Shown one piece after another: positions 1 through 5,103 of a DNA stretch of 5,103 bases. Each line of letters begins with the position of its first letter. The stretch's first letter is position 1. A program made the translations under genes and the position numbers. Where the stretch lies: the NCBI GenBank assembly GCA_003242115.1, contig QBMP01000013.1:31081-36183 (forward strand), read 5' to 3'. Under the pieces are notes generated by a model. It ran no database searches, was not told the origin of the DNA, and saw only the letters and a program-made list of their open reading frames with translations. This DNA is from Phormidesmis priestleyi. GTDB taxonomy: Bacteria; Cyanobacteriota; Cyanobacteriia; Phormidesmidales; Phormidesmidaceae.

Positions 1-1
1 G

Positions 2-211
2 AATGAAGCACCCACGCTGCTATTGGTGACCATCGTGATGCTGGTGATTTTTCAAAATAGCTTTCCGACCAATGCCACTACTTGGCTAGTAGCGGGGCTG
101 GTGCTATCTTTTGTGATTTCGATTCAGCTCTATGCCCGTAAGCGCCGACTGGATGAAGAACAAGAGAATTTAGAGCGTACAGCGAGCGAGCAGCTGGTAC
201 AAAACTCTTAG
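2..211 (+). CDS. hemJ: HemJ-like protoporphyrinogen IX oxidase, C-terminal part (5' end outside window)
   Basis: The frame is open from the window edge and gives 69 residues before TAG, so the gene starts upstream. The fragment begins NEAPTLLLV, followed by a hydrophobic stretch (fragment residues about 6-18), a short loop, a second membrane segment (about 25-44, starting TTWLVAGL), and a basic motif YARKRR. A charged tail of about 25 residues ends the protein. From memory, the N-E-x-P-T motif, the two terminal helices and the QLYA(K/R)KRR end match cyanobacterial HemJ. HemJ is a membrane protein that oxidises protoporphyrinogen IX to protoporphyrin IX, the branch-point precursor of haem and chlorophyll. 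The haem-ligand residues known in HemJ lie in the missing part, so the call rests on the C-terminus alone. A TTG at 23 is in frame but is unlikely to be the start, because the conserved motif begins before it. An HLIP gene follows 197 bp downstream on the same strand. Confidence 0.72.
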   Translation, partial: NEAPTLLLVTIVMLVIFQNSFPTNATTWLVAGLVLSFVISIQLYARKRRLDEEQENLERTASEQLVQNS

Positions 212-325
212 GCCGTGGCTTAAACCCTGATGTTGGGGTAAAGATTCTAATGATAGATATCGCTGGATATTTCAAAAAATGTATGTAGAGGTATAGCAAA
301 TTCAATTTAGATCTGTTAATATTTG

Positions 326-343
326 TTTACAACTGTTTACAGA
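326..343 (+). promoter_or_regulatory. HLR1 site (predicted RpaB-binding repeat) upstream of the HLIP gene
   Basis: Two direct copies of TTTACA lie exactly 10 bp apart (326-331 and 336-341), giving TTTACAACTGTTTACAGA. The published HLR1 consensus is (G/T)TTACA(T/A)(T/A)NN(G/T)TTACA(T/A)(T/A). Both TTACA cores and both leading T residues match, and two of the four flanking A/T positions differ (C333 and G342). The site ends 65 bp before the HLIP start codon. HLR1 is bound by the response regulator RpaB and controls hli and photosystem genes in response to light. A weak -35/-10 pair (TTGTTT at 323-328 and TACGCT at 345-350, 16-bp spacer) would place the repeat between the hexamers, an arrangement that fits repression in low light. 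That promoter assignment is uncertain. Confidence 0.8.
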
Positions 344-357
344 GTACGCTCAACATT

Positions 358-412
358 AGGAGTTTTGCACTGTGGGCAGGCGTAAACATAACCAATGAGG
401 AAACAGCGATGA
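358..412 (+). other. Leader with two overlapping mini-ORFs ahead of the HLIP gene
   Basis: AGGAG (358-362) lies 9 nt before a GTG (372) that opens an 8-codon frame, VGRRKHNQ, ending at TGA 396-398. That TGA overlaps an ATG at 395 in an ATGA. The ATG opens a 5-codon frame, MRKQR, whose TGA (410-412) overlaps the HLIP ATG (409) in a second ATGA. GAGG (397-400), 8 nt before 409, is the probable ribosome binding site of the HLIP gene itself. The arrangement is directly visible. Translation of the mini-ORFs, and coupling to hli, are inference and may be chance. Confidence 0.3.
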
Positions 413-555
413 GTGAAACACCTGGTGGCAAAATTGGCTTTACTGAGTTTGCTGAAACTTGGAATGGACGTTTGGCAATGATTGGCTTTGTTGCGGCAAT
501 GGTAACTGAGTTCGTTTCTGGCAAGGGCATTTTGGAGCAGCTTGGTTTGATGTAG
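409..555 (+). CDS. hli: High-light-inducible protein (HLIP/SCP), HliC-like, 48 aa
   Basis: This small gene encodes a one-helix chlorophyll-binding protein of the thylakoid membrane. Residues 16-27 read ETWNGRLAMIGF, the hallmark HLIP motif ExxNGRxAMxGF. E16, N19 and R21 are the residues that, in this family, ligate chlorophyll and form the inter-helix ion pair. The hydrophobic helix covers about residues 20-36, and the protein ends GILEQLGLM. At 48 aa with a very short N-terminus, it resembles HliC (ScpB in the other nomenclature) more than the roughly 70-aa HliA. HLIPs are known to dimerise, quench excitation energy, and bind chlorophyll during photosystem II assembly and chlorophyll recycling. 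The start is supported by GAGG 8 nt upstream, and the stop is TAG. The gene is probably monocistronic, with an HLR1 site upstream and a terminator 29 bp after the stop. The paralogue assignment is tentative. Confidence 0.95.
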   Translation: MSETPGGKIGFTEFAETWNGRLAMIGFVAAMVTEFVSGKGILEQLGLM

Positions 556-584
556 TCTTTATGGCTGCGTAAAGCTTTGAGAAC

Positions 585-626
585 GCAGGTGTTAGGCATC
601 ATCGTGTCTAATACCTGCTTTTTTTT
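585..626 (+). terminator. Rho-independent terminator of the HLIP gene
   Basis: The arm GCAGGTGTTAG (585-595) pairs with CTAATACCTGC (608-618) through 11 bp with one G-U wobble. GCA/TGT inside it adds three more pairs around a TCATCG loop. Eight T residues (619-626) follow at once. It is a textbook plus-strand terminator. The minus-strand reading has no T-run directly after the stem, so it should not end the opposing 112-aa gene equally well. Confidence 0.9.
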
Positions 627-627
627 G

Positions 628-660
628 ACTATATTTTAACTATATTTTTTGACTATTTTT
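628..660. repeat. AT-rich imperfect direct repeat in the convergent spacer
   Basis: ACTATATTTT occurs at 628-637 and 639-648, and a shortened ACTATTTTT at 652-660. It lies just past the HLIP terminator T-run, between the ends of two converging genes. No function is evident. It may be slippage-derived or may help end transcription from either side. Confidence 0.6.
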
Positions 661-680
661 ATGAGTATTGAGGGAATTAC

Positions 681-1019
681 CTAGTCCCAAGAGTGGCTGT
701 CATCTTCATCGGCGTAATCGGCTGGGTCGTACCAAGTTGCCATCGGCTTGAGCACGGCAGGAATTTCTTCATCTGACTTGAATTCAAGCTGGGTTTCCCT
801 GAGTCCCAAATAGCCGGATTCAGCAAAGGAGGTGAGCATTCGAGTTAGGGCCAGCCACACGCGCTCTTCAAATTCCCATTCTTTTTGAAAGGGGGCGCGA
901 TCGGCAATTGATTTGAGTGCCCAAAAATAGCTGTTGCGAACGACGGAGCCTTTCTTTTTGAAGGGAGGAACATCGGCATTGCGCAGGAAGAGGACTTGGT
1001 TGTGGATTCTAGCTCGCAT
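681..1019 (-). CDS. Conserved-looking hypothetical protein, 112 aa
   Basis: I do not recognise this family. The frame runs from ATG (complement of 1017-1019) to TAG (681-683). An in-frame stop lies only six codons upstream, so this ATG is the earliest possible start. No Shine-Dalgarno sequence is visible, which is common in cyanobacteria. The N-terminus is basic (MRARIHNQ, then FKKKGS at 20-25). The middle is aromatic and charged (YFWALK at 31-36, EWEFEERVW at 47-55). The C-terminus is strongly acidic (DPADYADEDD at 98-107) and ends SHSWD. There are five tryptophans and no membrane segment or signal peptide, which points to a small soluble cytoplasmic protein. It is divergent from the ABC ATPase across a 50-bp gap. 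The balanced, non-repetitive composition supports a real gene, but function is unknown. Confidence 0.7.
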   Translation of the reverse strand: MRARIHNQVLFLRNADVPPFKKKGSVVRNSYFWALKSIADRAPFQKEWEFEERVWLALTRMLTSFAESGYLGLRETQLEFKSDEEIPAVLKPMATWYDPADYADEDDSHSWD

Positions 1020-1069
1020 GAGTGGGATTGATTGCTATAGGCTAATGAAGGCAAGTTGGATGTAAAGCG

Positions 1070-1924
1070 ATGGTGGCGGCAGTCTCATTACAAAATGTTC
1101 ATAAAGTTTATGACAATACCTGTGTAGTCAACGATTTGTCGCTGGCGATTTATCCGGGGGAGGTGTTTGGGCTGTTGGGGCCAAATGGAGCTGGAAAATC
1201 GACGACGATTCGGATGCTGACAACGCTGGTGCAGCAGACTCAGGGCGATATTGTGGTGGCGGGCTATGATGTCAGCCGTCAGCCTGCTCAGGTGCGTCGG
1301 CAAATTGGGGTGGTGCTTCAGCAGATTAGCGTAGATGCGGATCTAACGGTCTGGGAGAATATGGAGTTTCATGGGCGGATGCACCATATTCCGGCGGCTC
1401 AGCGGCAGGTAGATATTGATCGCTGGCTGGGGTATATGGGGCTGAGCGATCGCACTCACGATAAAGCCAAAACCCTTTCTGGTGGCCTCAAGCGACGGCT
1501 GCAAATTGCGCGGGCGCTATTGCACAACCCAAGTATTTTATTTTTGGATGAGCCTACGGTGGGGCTTGATCCACAAACGCGGCGGCGGCTGTGGGAGATT
1601 ATTCGAGAGCTGAATAAAGAAAAGGGCATAACGATGCTGTTGACGACGCACTATATGGAAGAAGTGGAGTATTTGTGCGATCGCATCGGCATTATGGATA
1701 AAGGTCGGCTGATTGAGAGCGGCACTTTAGCCGAGCTGCGCCAAAAGCACGGAGAAGGCATTGTGATGAAGCAGAAAGGCGATCGCTGGGAGTATTTATT
1801 TTTTCCGACGCTAGGCGAAGCCAATCACTACCTAGATCAGCAGTCAGATAAAACCGGGATGATGACGCGGCCTGCTAACTTAGAGGATATTTTTGTTGAG
1901 CTAACGGGCCGTAACCTGGACTGA
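1070..1924 (+). CDS. ABC transporter ATP-binding protein, DrrA/CcmA (ABC-2) type
   Basis: This is a complete 284-aa nucleotide-binding subunit that would power an ABC-2 exporter on the cytoplasmic face of the membrane. Motifs occur in order: A-loop aromatic Y14, Walker A GPNGAGKST (37-45), Q-loop VLQQ (82-85), signature LSGGLKRR (136-143), Walker B ILFLDEP (156-162), D-loop GLDP (165-168) and switch H194 in TTHYMEE. All catalytic positions are intact. The C-terminal part (about 225-284), ending ANLEDIFVELTGRNLD, is typical of the DrrA-like exporter ATPases. These belong to drug, polysaccharide and lipid export systems, and the substrate cannot be read from the ATPase. No permease gene lies beside it: the upstream gene is on the other strand and scpB follows after 108 bp. 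The start ATG has only a weak upstream AAGG (1048-1051). Three HIP1 octamers lie inside. Confidence 0.93.
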   Translation: MVAAVSLQNVHKVYDNTCVVNDLSLAIYPGEVFGLLGPNGAGKSTTIRMLTTLVQQTQGDIVVAGYDVSRQPAQVRRQIGVVLQQISVDADLTVWENMEFHGRMHHIPAAQRQVDIDRWLGYMGLSDRTHDKAKTLSGGLKRRLQIARALLHNPSILFLDEPTVGLDPQTRRRLWEIIRELNKEKGITMLLTTHYMEEVEYLCDRIGIMDKGRLIESGTLAELRQKHGEGIVMKQKGDRWEYLFFPTLGEANHYLDQQSDKTGMMTRPANLEDIFVELTGRNLD

Positions 1925-1986
1925 CGGGTCAATTCTGTGAGTCAATTAGAAGCCAATCATGAATCAAGTTCAGCAAAACAGATGGA

Positions 1987-2019
1987 CTTGATTGGACATT
2001 AGCTTGATTGGACATTTAG
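1987..2019 (+). repeat. 16/17-bp tandem duplication immediately before the scpB ribosome binding site
   Basis: CTTGATTGGACATTAG (1987-2002) is followed directly by CTTGATTGGACATTTAG (2003-2019). The two copies differ only by one inserted T. The second copy runs into AGGTGG (2018-2023), the likely Shine-Dalgarno sequence of scpB. This looks like a recent local duplication in the scpB leader. Confidence 0.85.
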
Positions 2020-2032
2020 GTGGACAGCGATT

Positions 2033-2824
2033 ATGTCTCGGCTTGCCAACACGATTGAAGCGATTCTTTATCTCAAAGCGCAGCCTTTGAGCATTGCTCA
2101 GATTGCAGACTTTGCAAAGTGCGATCGCGACACTGCGGCTGAAGGGCTGATTGATCTCATGGGAGAATATGCCCATCGCGAAGGCGCATTAGAAATAGCC
2201 GAAACCGAAGCGGGTTACACCCTTCAGCTTAGAGATCTGTACAAACCTTTAGTCGATAGCATTGTGCCGCTAGATATTGGACTGGGCGCTTTGCGGACAT
2301 TGGCAGCGATCGCGCTACGTGGCCCAATTGCCCAAAGCGAACTGGTTGATTTACGCGGATCGGGCGTGTATCAGCATGTGCCGGATCTCGTAGAGCAAGG
2401 CTTTGTCAAAAAACGCCGTCAGGCTGACGGGCGCTCATCGTGGCTACAAATCACCGAAAAGTTTTATCAGCATTTTGAAATTGACAAGCTGCCGCAAATT
2501 AGCAATCTCCGACTGCCCAAGCCAATTGAAGGTGCAGAACAGCTCGATATCCCTGAAGTTGATAGCTCTGAAGTCGATAGCTCTGAAGTCGATAGCTCTG
2601 AAGTCGATAGCTCTGAAGTCGATAGCACTCGGTCTAGCTTATCTGAAGCAAGTACCACCGCAGATTCGATGAGTATTGATTCGGTGGAGCAAGCAAGCGA
2701 CGAGCCGATAGATGCCGATGCACCAACTGAAGGAGCCGTTCAGCCACTTGAACCAGTGCTCTCTGATGATGCTCTCGATAATGCCCTTAGCCAACTGTCA
2801 GAAGAAGCGATATCTGATGAATAA
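2033..2824 (+). CDS. scpB: ScpB, segregation and condensation protein B, with acidic repeat-containing tail
   Basis: ScpB dimers bind the kleisin ScpA and the SMC ATPase in the bacterial condensin that compacts and separates chromosomes. Residues 1-75 (RLANTIEAILYLKAQPLS...) form the first winged-helix domain. Residues about 82-155 form the second, with GALRTLAAIAL (85-95), LRGSGVYQHV (107-116), LVEQGFVKKRRQ (119-130) and a wing at WLQITEKF (137-144). These are classic ScpB positions. The family core ends near residue 160, as in ScpBs of roughly 190-200 aa, but this protein runs to 263. After K163 there is a single basic residue (R200). The tail is dominated by Asp, Glu and Ser and includes five EVDS(S/T) pentapeptides (175-199), so it is probably disordered. 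The start is supported by AGGTGG 9 nt upstream. scpA is not adjacent. Confidence 0.93.
   Translation: MSRLANTIEAILYLKAQPLSIAQIADFAKCDRDTAAEGLIDLMGEYAHREGALEIAETEAGYTLQLRDLYKPLVDSIVPLDIGLGALRTLAAIALRGPIAQSELVDLRGSGVYQHVPDLVEQGFVKKRRQADGRSSWLQITEKFYQHFEIDKLPQISNLRLPKPIEGAEQLDIPEVDSSEVDSSEVDSSEVDSSEVDSTRSSLSEASTTADSMSIDSVEQASDEPIDADAPTEGAVQPLEPVLSDDALDNALSQLSEEAISDE
2555..2629 (+). repeat. Five in-frame 15-bp tandem repeats in scpB
   Basis: Five contiguous 15-bp units start at 2555, 2570, 2585, 2600 and 2615. The three inner units are identical (GAAGTCGATAGCTCT). The first has T for C at position 6 (silent), and the last has A for T at position 13 (Ser to Thr). They encode EVDSS four times and EVDST once, residues 175-199. 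Identity at the DNA level and divergence only at the ends point to recent slippage or unequal recombination. Because the unit is a multiple of three, copy-number change keeps the reading frame. Confidence 0.97.
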
Positions 2825-3129
2825 TGACCGCCTGAGAATTGCTGACTGAACGACGCCTAGTTAAACGATGGATGTGAGCGATAGATATGAGCGATGGATG
2901 TGAGCGATGGATGACGGCAGTTAGGCAAACCCTGTTTTCACTGAATCTTCATTCATCTGCCGATTCGTCCCATTATTCGTTAAGCTGTCAATAGCCGCCT
3001 AACAAATATCACAGATTGTTTTAAGGAATGAGCGCTCCTAAACACCTATTTTTTTGGGGTGTATGGAGATTTACCCATTCTGATCGAAGTTGTCAGTGGT
3101 TAAGCTAACGTCAGCTATGCAGTATCTCT
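2825..3129. other. Spacer between scpB and the DUF760 gene: repeats, no gene
   Basis: These 305 bp hold no credible coding region. They contain a 13-bp tandem repeat (2866-2913). A widely spaced perfect 7-bp inverted repeat, GTTAGGC (2920-2926) and GCCTAAC (2997-3003), is present. Two ATTCGT direct repeats lie 12 bp apart (2963-2968, 2975-2980), and GAGCGCTC (3029-3036) is a self-palindrome. I find no convincing terminator for scpB and no clear -35/-10 pair for the DUF760 gene, though its promoter should lie here. Confidence 0.55.
2866..2913 (+). repeat. 13-bp tandem repeat downstream of scpB
   Basis: CGATGGATGTGAG occurs at 2866-2878 and 2892-2904. A variant with two G-to-A changes, CGATAGATATGAG, lies between them (2879-2891), and a partial fourth unit, CGATGGATG, is at 2905-2913. 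The units abut with no spacers, so this is not a CRISPR. It lies 42 bp after the scpB stop. Function is unknown. Confidence 0.9.
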
Positions 3130-3492
3130 ATGGTTTTTAATCCCGAAAGCGCAGACTTTACCAGCCTGAATTCAGAGGATGTTAAGTCCAACGAACTTCT
3201 GAACTACTTGCAGCATCAGCCGCCCGAAGTACTGAGCCGGGTTGCTCAGTCAGTCAGCGGCGAGATTAAGCAAATCATCTCTCACAATGTGCAGGGATTG
3301 GTGGGCGTATTGCCTGCGGACGGGTTTAGCGTACAGGTCAGCACTGATCGGGAAAATCTTGCCGGTCTGCTGGCTTCGGCCATGATGACGGGCTATTTTC
3401 TGCGGCAGATGGAGCAGCGCATGGAGCTAGAGACAAATTTGTCTGGCTCGTTGGATTTGGATTTAAAAAGCGATCTTGAAGAAGACGCTTAA
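3130..3492 (+). CDS. DUF760 family protein, 120 aa
   Basis: DUF760 proteins are conserved in cyanobacteria and plant chloroplasts and have no firmly established biochemical role. The core is about residues 20-101. It includes LLNYLQHQPPEVLSRVAQSV (23-42), IKQIISHNVQGLVGVLP (46-62), the invariant-looking STDRENLAGLLASAMMTGYF (71-90) and LRQMEQRMELE (91-101). The protein looks helical and soluble, without a signal peptide or membrane segment. The C-terminus (102-120) is short and acidic. An in-frame TAA at 3106-3108 with no start codon between fixes ATG 3130 as the start. There is no good Shine-Dalgarno sequence. The gene stands alone and converges on the htrA-type gene, leaving 93 bp between the two stops. 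Some plant DUF760 proteins have been reported as Clp protease trap clients, but whether that applies here is unknown. Confidence 0.92.
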   Translation: MVFNPESADFTSLNSEDVKSNELLNYLQHQPPEVLSRVAQSVSGEIKQIISHNVQGLVGVLPADGFSVQVSTDRENLAGLLASAMMTGYFLRQMEQRMELETNLSGSLDLDLKSDLEEDA

Positions 3493-3525
3493 AAAAGGGC
3501 ATTTCATAAGAAGAGCCTTGAGCTT

Positions 3526-3554
3526 AAAAAAGCGCCTTGAGAAAGGCAGCGCTT
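3526..3554 (-). terminator. Rho-independent terminator of the HtrA-type gene (minus strand)
   Basis: Read on the minus strand, AAGCGC (3554-3549) pairs with GCGCTT (3535-3530). Inside, CTT pairs with AAG, or in an alternative fold GCCTT with AAGGC around TCTC. The stem is followed by T residues, with the A-run 3526-3531 on the plus strand giving TTTTTT. It starts 31 bp after the protease stop codon. The plus-strand reading lacks a T-run, so it would not clearly serve the DUF760 gene. The motif GCTTAAAAAAG occurs twice nearby (3487-3497 and 3522-3532), the first copy overlapping the DUF760 stop codon. Confidence 0.75.
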
Positions 3555-3585
3555 AAAGATTTGTCAGCTGACTGATTTACCAAAC

Positions 3586-4857
<1,272 letters not shown>

Positions 4858-4866
4858 GATCTGAAT

Positions 4867-4872
4867 CTTCCT
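4867..4872 (-). promoter_or_regulatory. Ribosome binding site that decides the protease start
   Basis: AGGAAG on the minus strand ends 9 nt before ATG 4857, which is good spacing. The alternative TTG at 4905 lacks a comparable site, and the 16 residues it would add sit before a normal signal-like N-terminus. Confidence 0.75.
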
Positions 4873-4921
4873 GATTAAAAAATAGAAACTCAAATGGAGA
4901 AACAAAAAACGCTCTTATGGA

Positions 4922-4957
4922 TGGATTCGGCTGGATTTGGATTCGGCTGGATTCGGC
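4922..4957 (-). repeat. 10-bp tandem repeat upstream of the HtrA-type gene
   Basis: On the plus strand TGGATTCGGC occurs at 4922-4931, 4938-4947 and 4948-4957. A truncated TGGATT lies at 4932-4937 and TGGA just before the array (4918-4921). On the gene strand the unit reads GCCGAATCCA. The array sits 65-100 bp before ATG 4857, in the promoter or 5' leader. Confidence 0.9.
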
Positions 4958-5103
4958 AGATGAAAAAGTGTTCTGCTCACAGTCGCTAGCTCTGTCATCT
5001 TAAAGGATCTGCAAACGCTCAGGCATCAAATCTCTGTGAGCTAACATCAAAAGGGGTTCTGATATTCCCGTATGACCTTGTAAACCGTTTTATGAAAGAT
5101 ATC

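Larger units (their letters stand above)
4858..5103 (-). other. Upstream region of the HtrA-type gene
   Basis: No gene is evident in these 246 bp; only mini-ORFs of about ten codons occur. On the minus strand a TTTAAGAT block (about 5019-5026) contains a possible -10 (TAAGAT) but has no well-spaced -35. GGTTTACAAGG near 5078-5088 resembles half an HLR1, but the second half is missing. A 10-bp tandem repeat lies at 4922-4957. If a plus-strand gene is divergent from the protease, it begins beyond the window. Confidence 0.45.

Noticed and set aside
220..245. Possible hairpin after the HemJ-like stop codon (ACCC / GGGT)
   Set aside because: The stem is short with mismatches and no T-run follows. 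A terminator is expected here but this is not convincing.
2403..2672. Open frame of 89 codons overlapping scpB in another frame, with KSIAL repeats
   Set aside because: It is a by-product of the 15-bp repeat, which reads as a repeating pentapeptide in every frame. The ScpB frame has clear family motifs over the same bases.
2866..2913. CRISPR array
   Set aside because: Units are 13 bp and directly adjacent, with no unique spacers. No cas gene is in the window.
3041..3065. Hairpin-like ACACC...GGTGT around a T-run
   Set aside because: The stem is only 5-6 bp and the T residues are in the loop rather than after the stem, so it is not an intrinsic terminator.
3028..3108. 26-codon ORF starting MSAPKHLFFWGVW upstream of DUF760
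   Set aside because: AAGGA sits directly against the ATG, too close to act as a ribosome binding site, and nothing in the peptide suggests a known small protein.
3563..3572. Perfect palindrome GTCAGCTGAC between the convergent genes
   Set aside because: A single 10-bp palindrome in a spacer, with no partner site and no promoter to act on, is within chance expectation.
5073..5092. HLR1-like GGTTTACAAGG upstream of the protease gene
   Set aside because: Only the first half matches; the position 10 bp on reads CATACG, not TTTACA-like, so the tandem repeat is lacking.
5092..5103. Possible start of a plus-strand gene at the window edge (ATG AAA GAT ATC)
   Set aside because: Only four codons are visible and there is no ribosome binding site, so it cannot be supported.

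Overview
The window looks like chromosomal DNA of a cyanobacterium. It carries seven copies of the palindromic octamer GCGATCGC (HIP1), about 0.08 being expected by chance in 5.1 kb. The gene set is also cyanobacterial: a high-light-inducible protein (HLIP/SCP) preceded by an HLR1-type RpaB site, a DUF760 protein, a HemJ-like protein, and an HhoA/HhoB/HtrA-type protease. I cannot name the genus.

Layout, left to right. Bases 2-211 are the 3' end of a gene that reads as the C-terminus of HemJ (protoporphyrinogen IX oxidase). A 197-bp gap follows, holding a clear HLR1 tandem repeat (326-343) and two overlapping mini-ORFs that lead into a 48-codon HliC-like gene (409-555). That gene ends at a strong intrinsic terminator (585-626). 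A 112-aa protein I do not recognise lies on the minus strand (681-1019), divergent from a DrrA/CcmA-type ABC ATPase (1070-1924) that has no permease gene beside it. Next comes scpB (2033-2824), encoding a subunit of the SMC-ScpAB chromosome-segregation complex, with a long acidic tail built partly from five tandem pentapeptides. A 305-bp spacer with a 13-bp tandem repeat separates it from a DUF760 gene (3130-3492). On the minus strand, converging on DUF760, is an HtrA/Deg serine protease (3586-4857) with its own terminator (3526-3554) and a 10-bp tandem repeat in its upstream region.

The genes do not form one operon. Common themes are light stress and tetrapyrrole economy (HemJ-like, HLIP, HtrA) and housekeeping (ScpB). 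Each transcription unit appears separate, with its own spacer.

The most unusual thing in the window is the density of short direct repeats with unrelated units: about 10-14 bp AT-rich, 16/17 bp, 15 bp, 13 bp, 12 bp and 10 bp. They lie both in spacers and in frame inside two proteins. I see no CRISPR array, insertion sequence, tRNA, rRNA or phage gene, and no convincing new multi-gene system.
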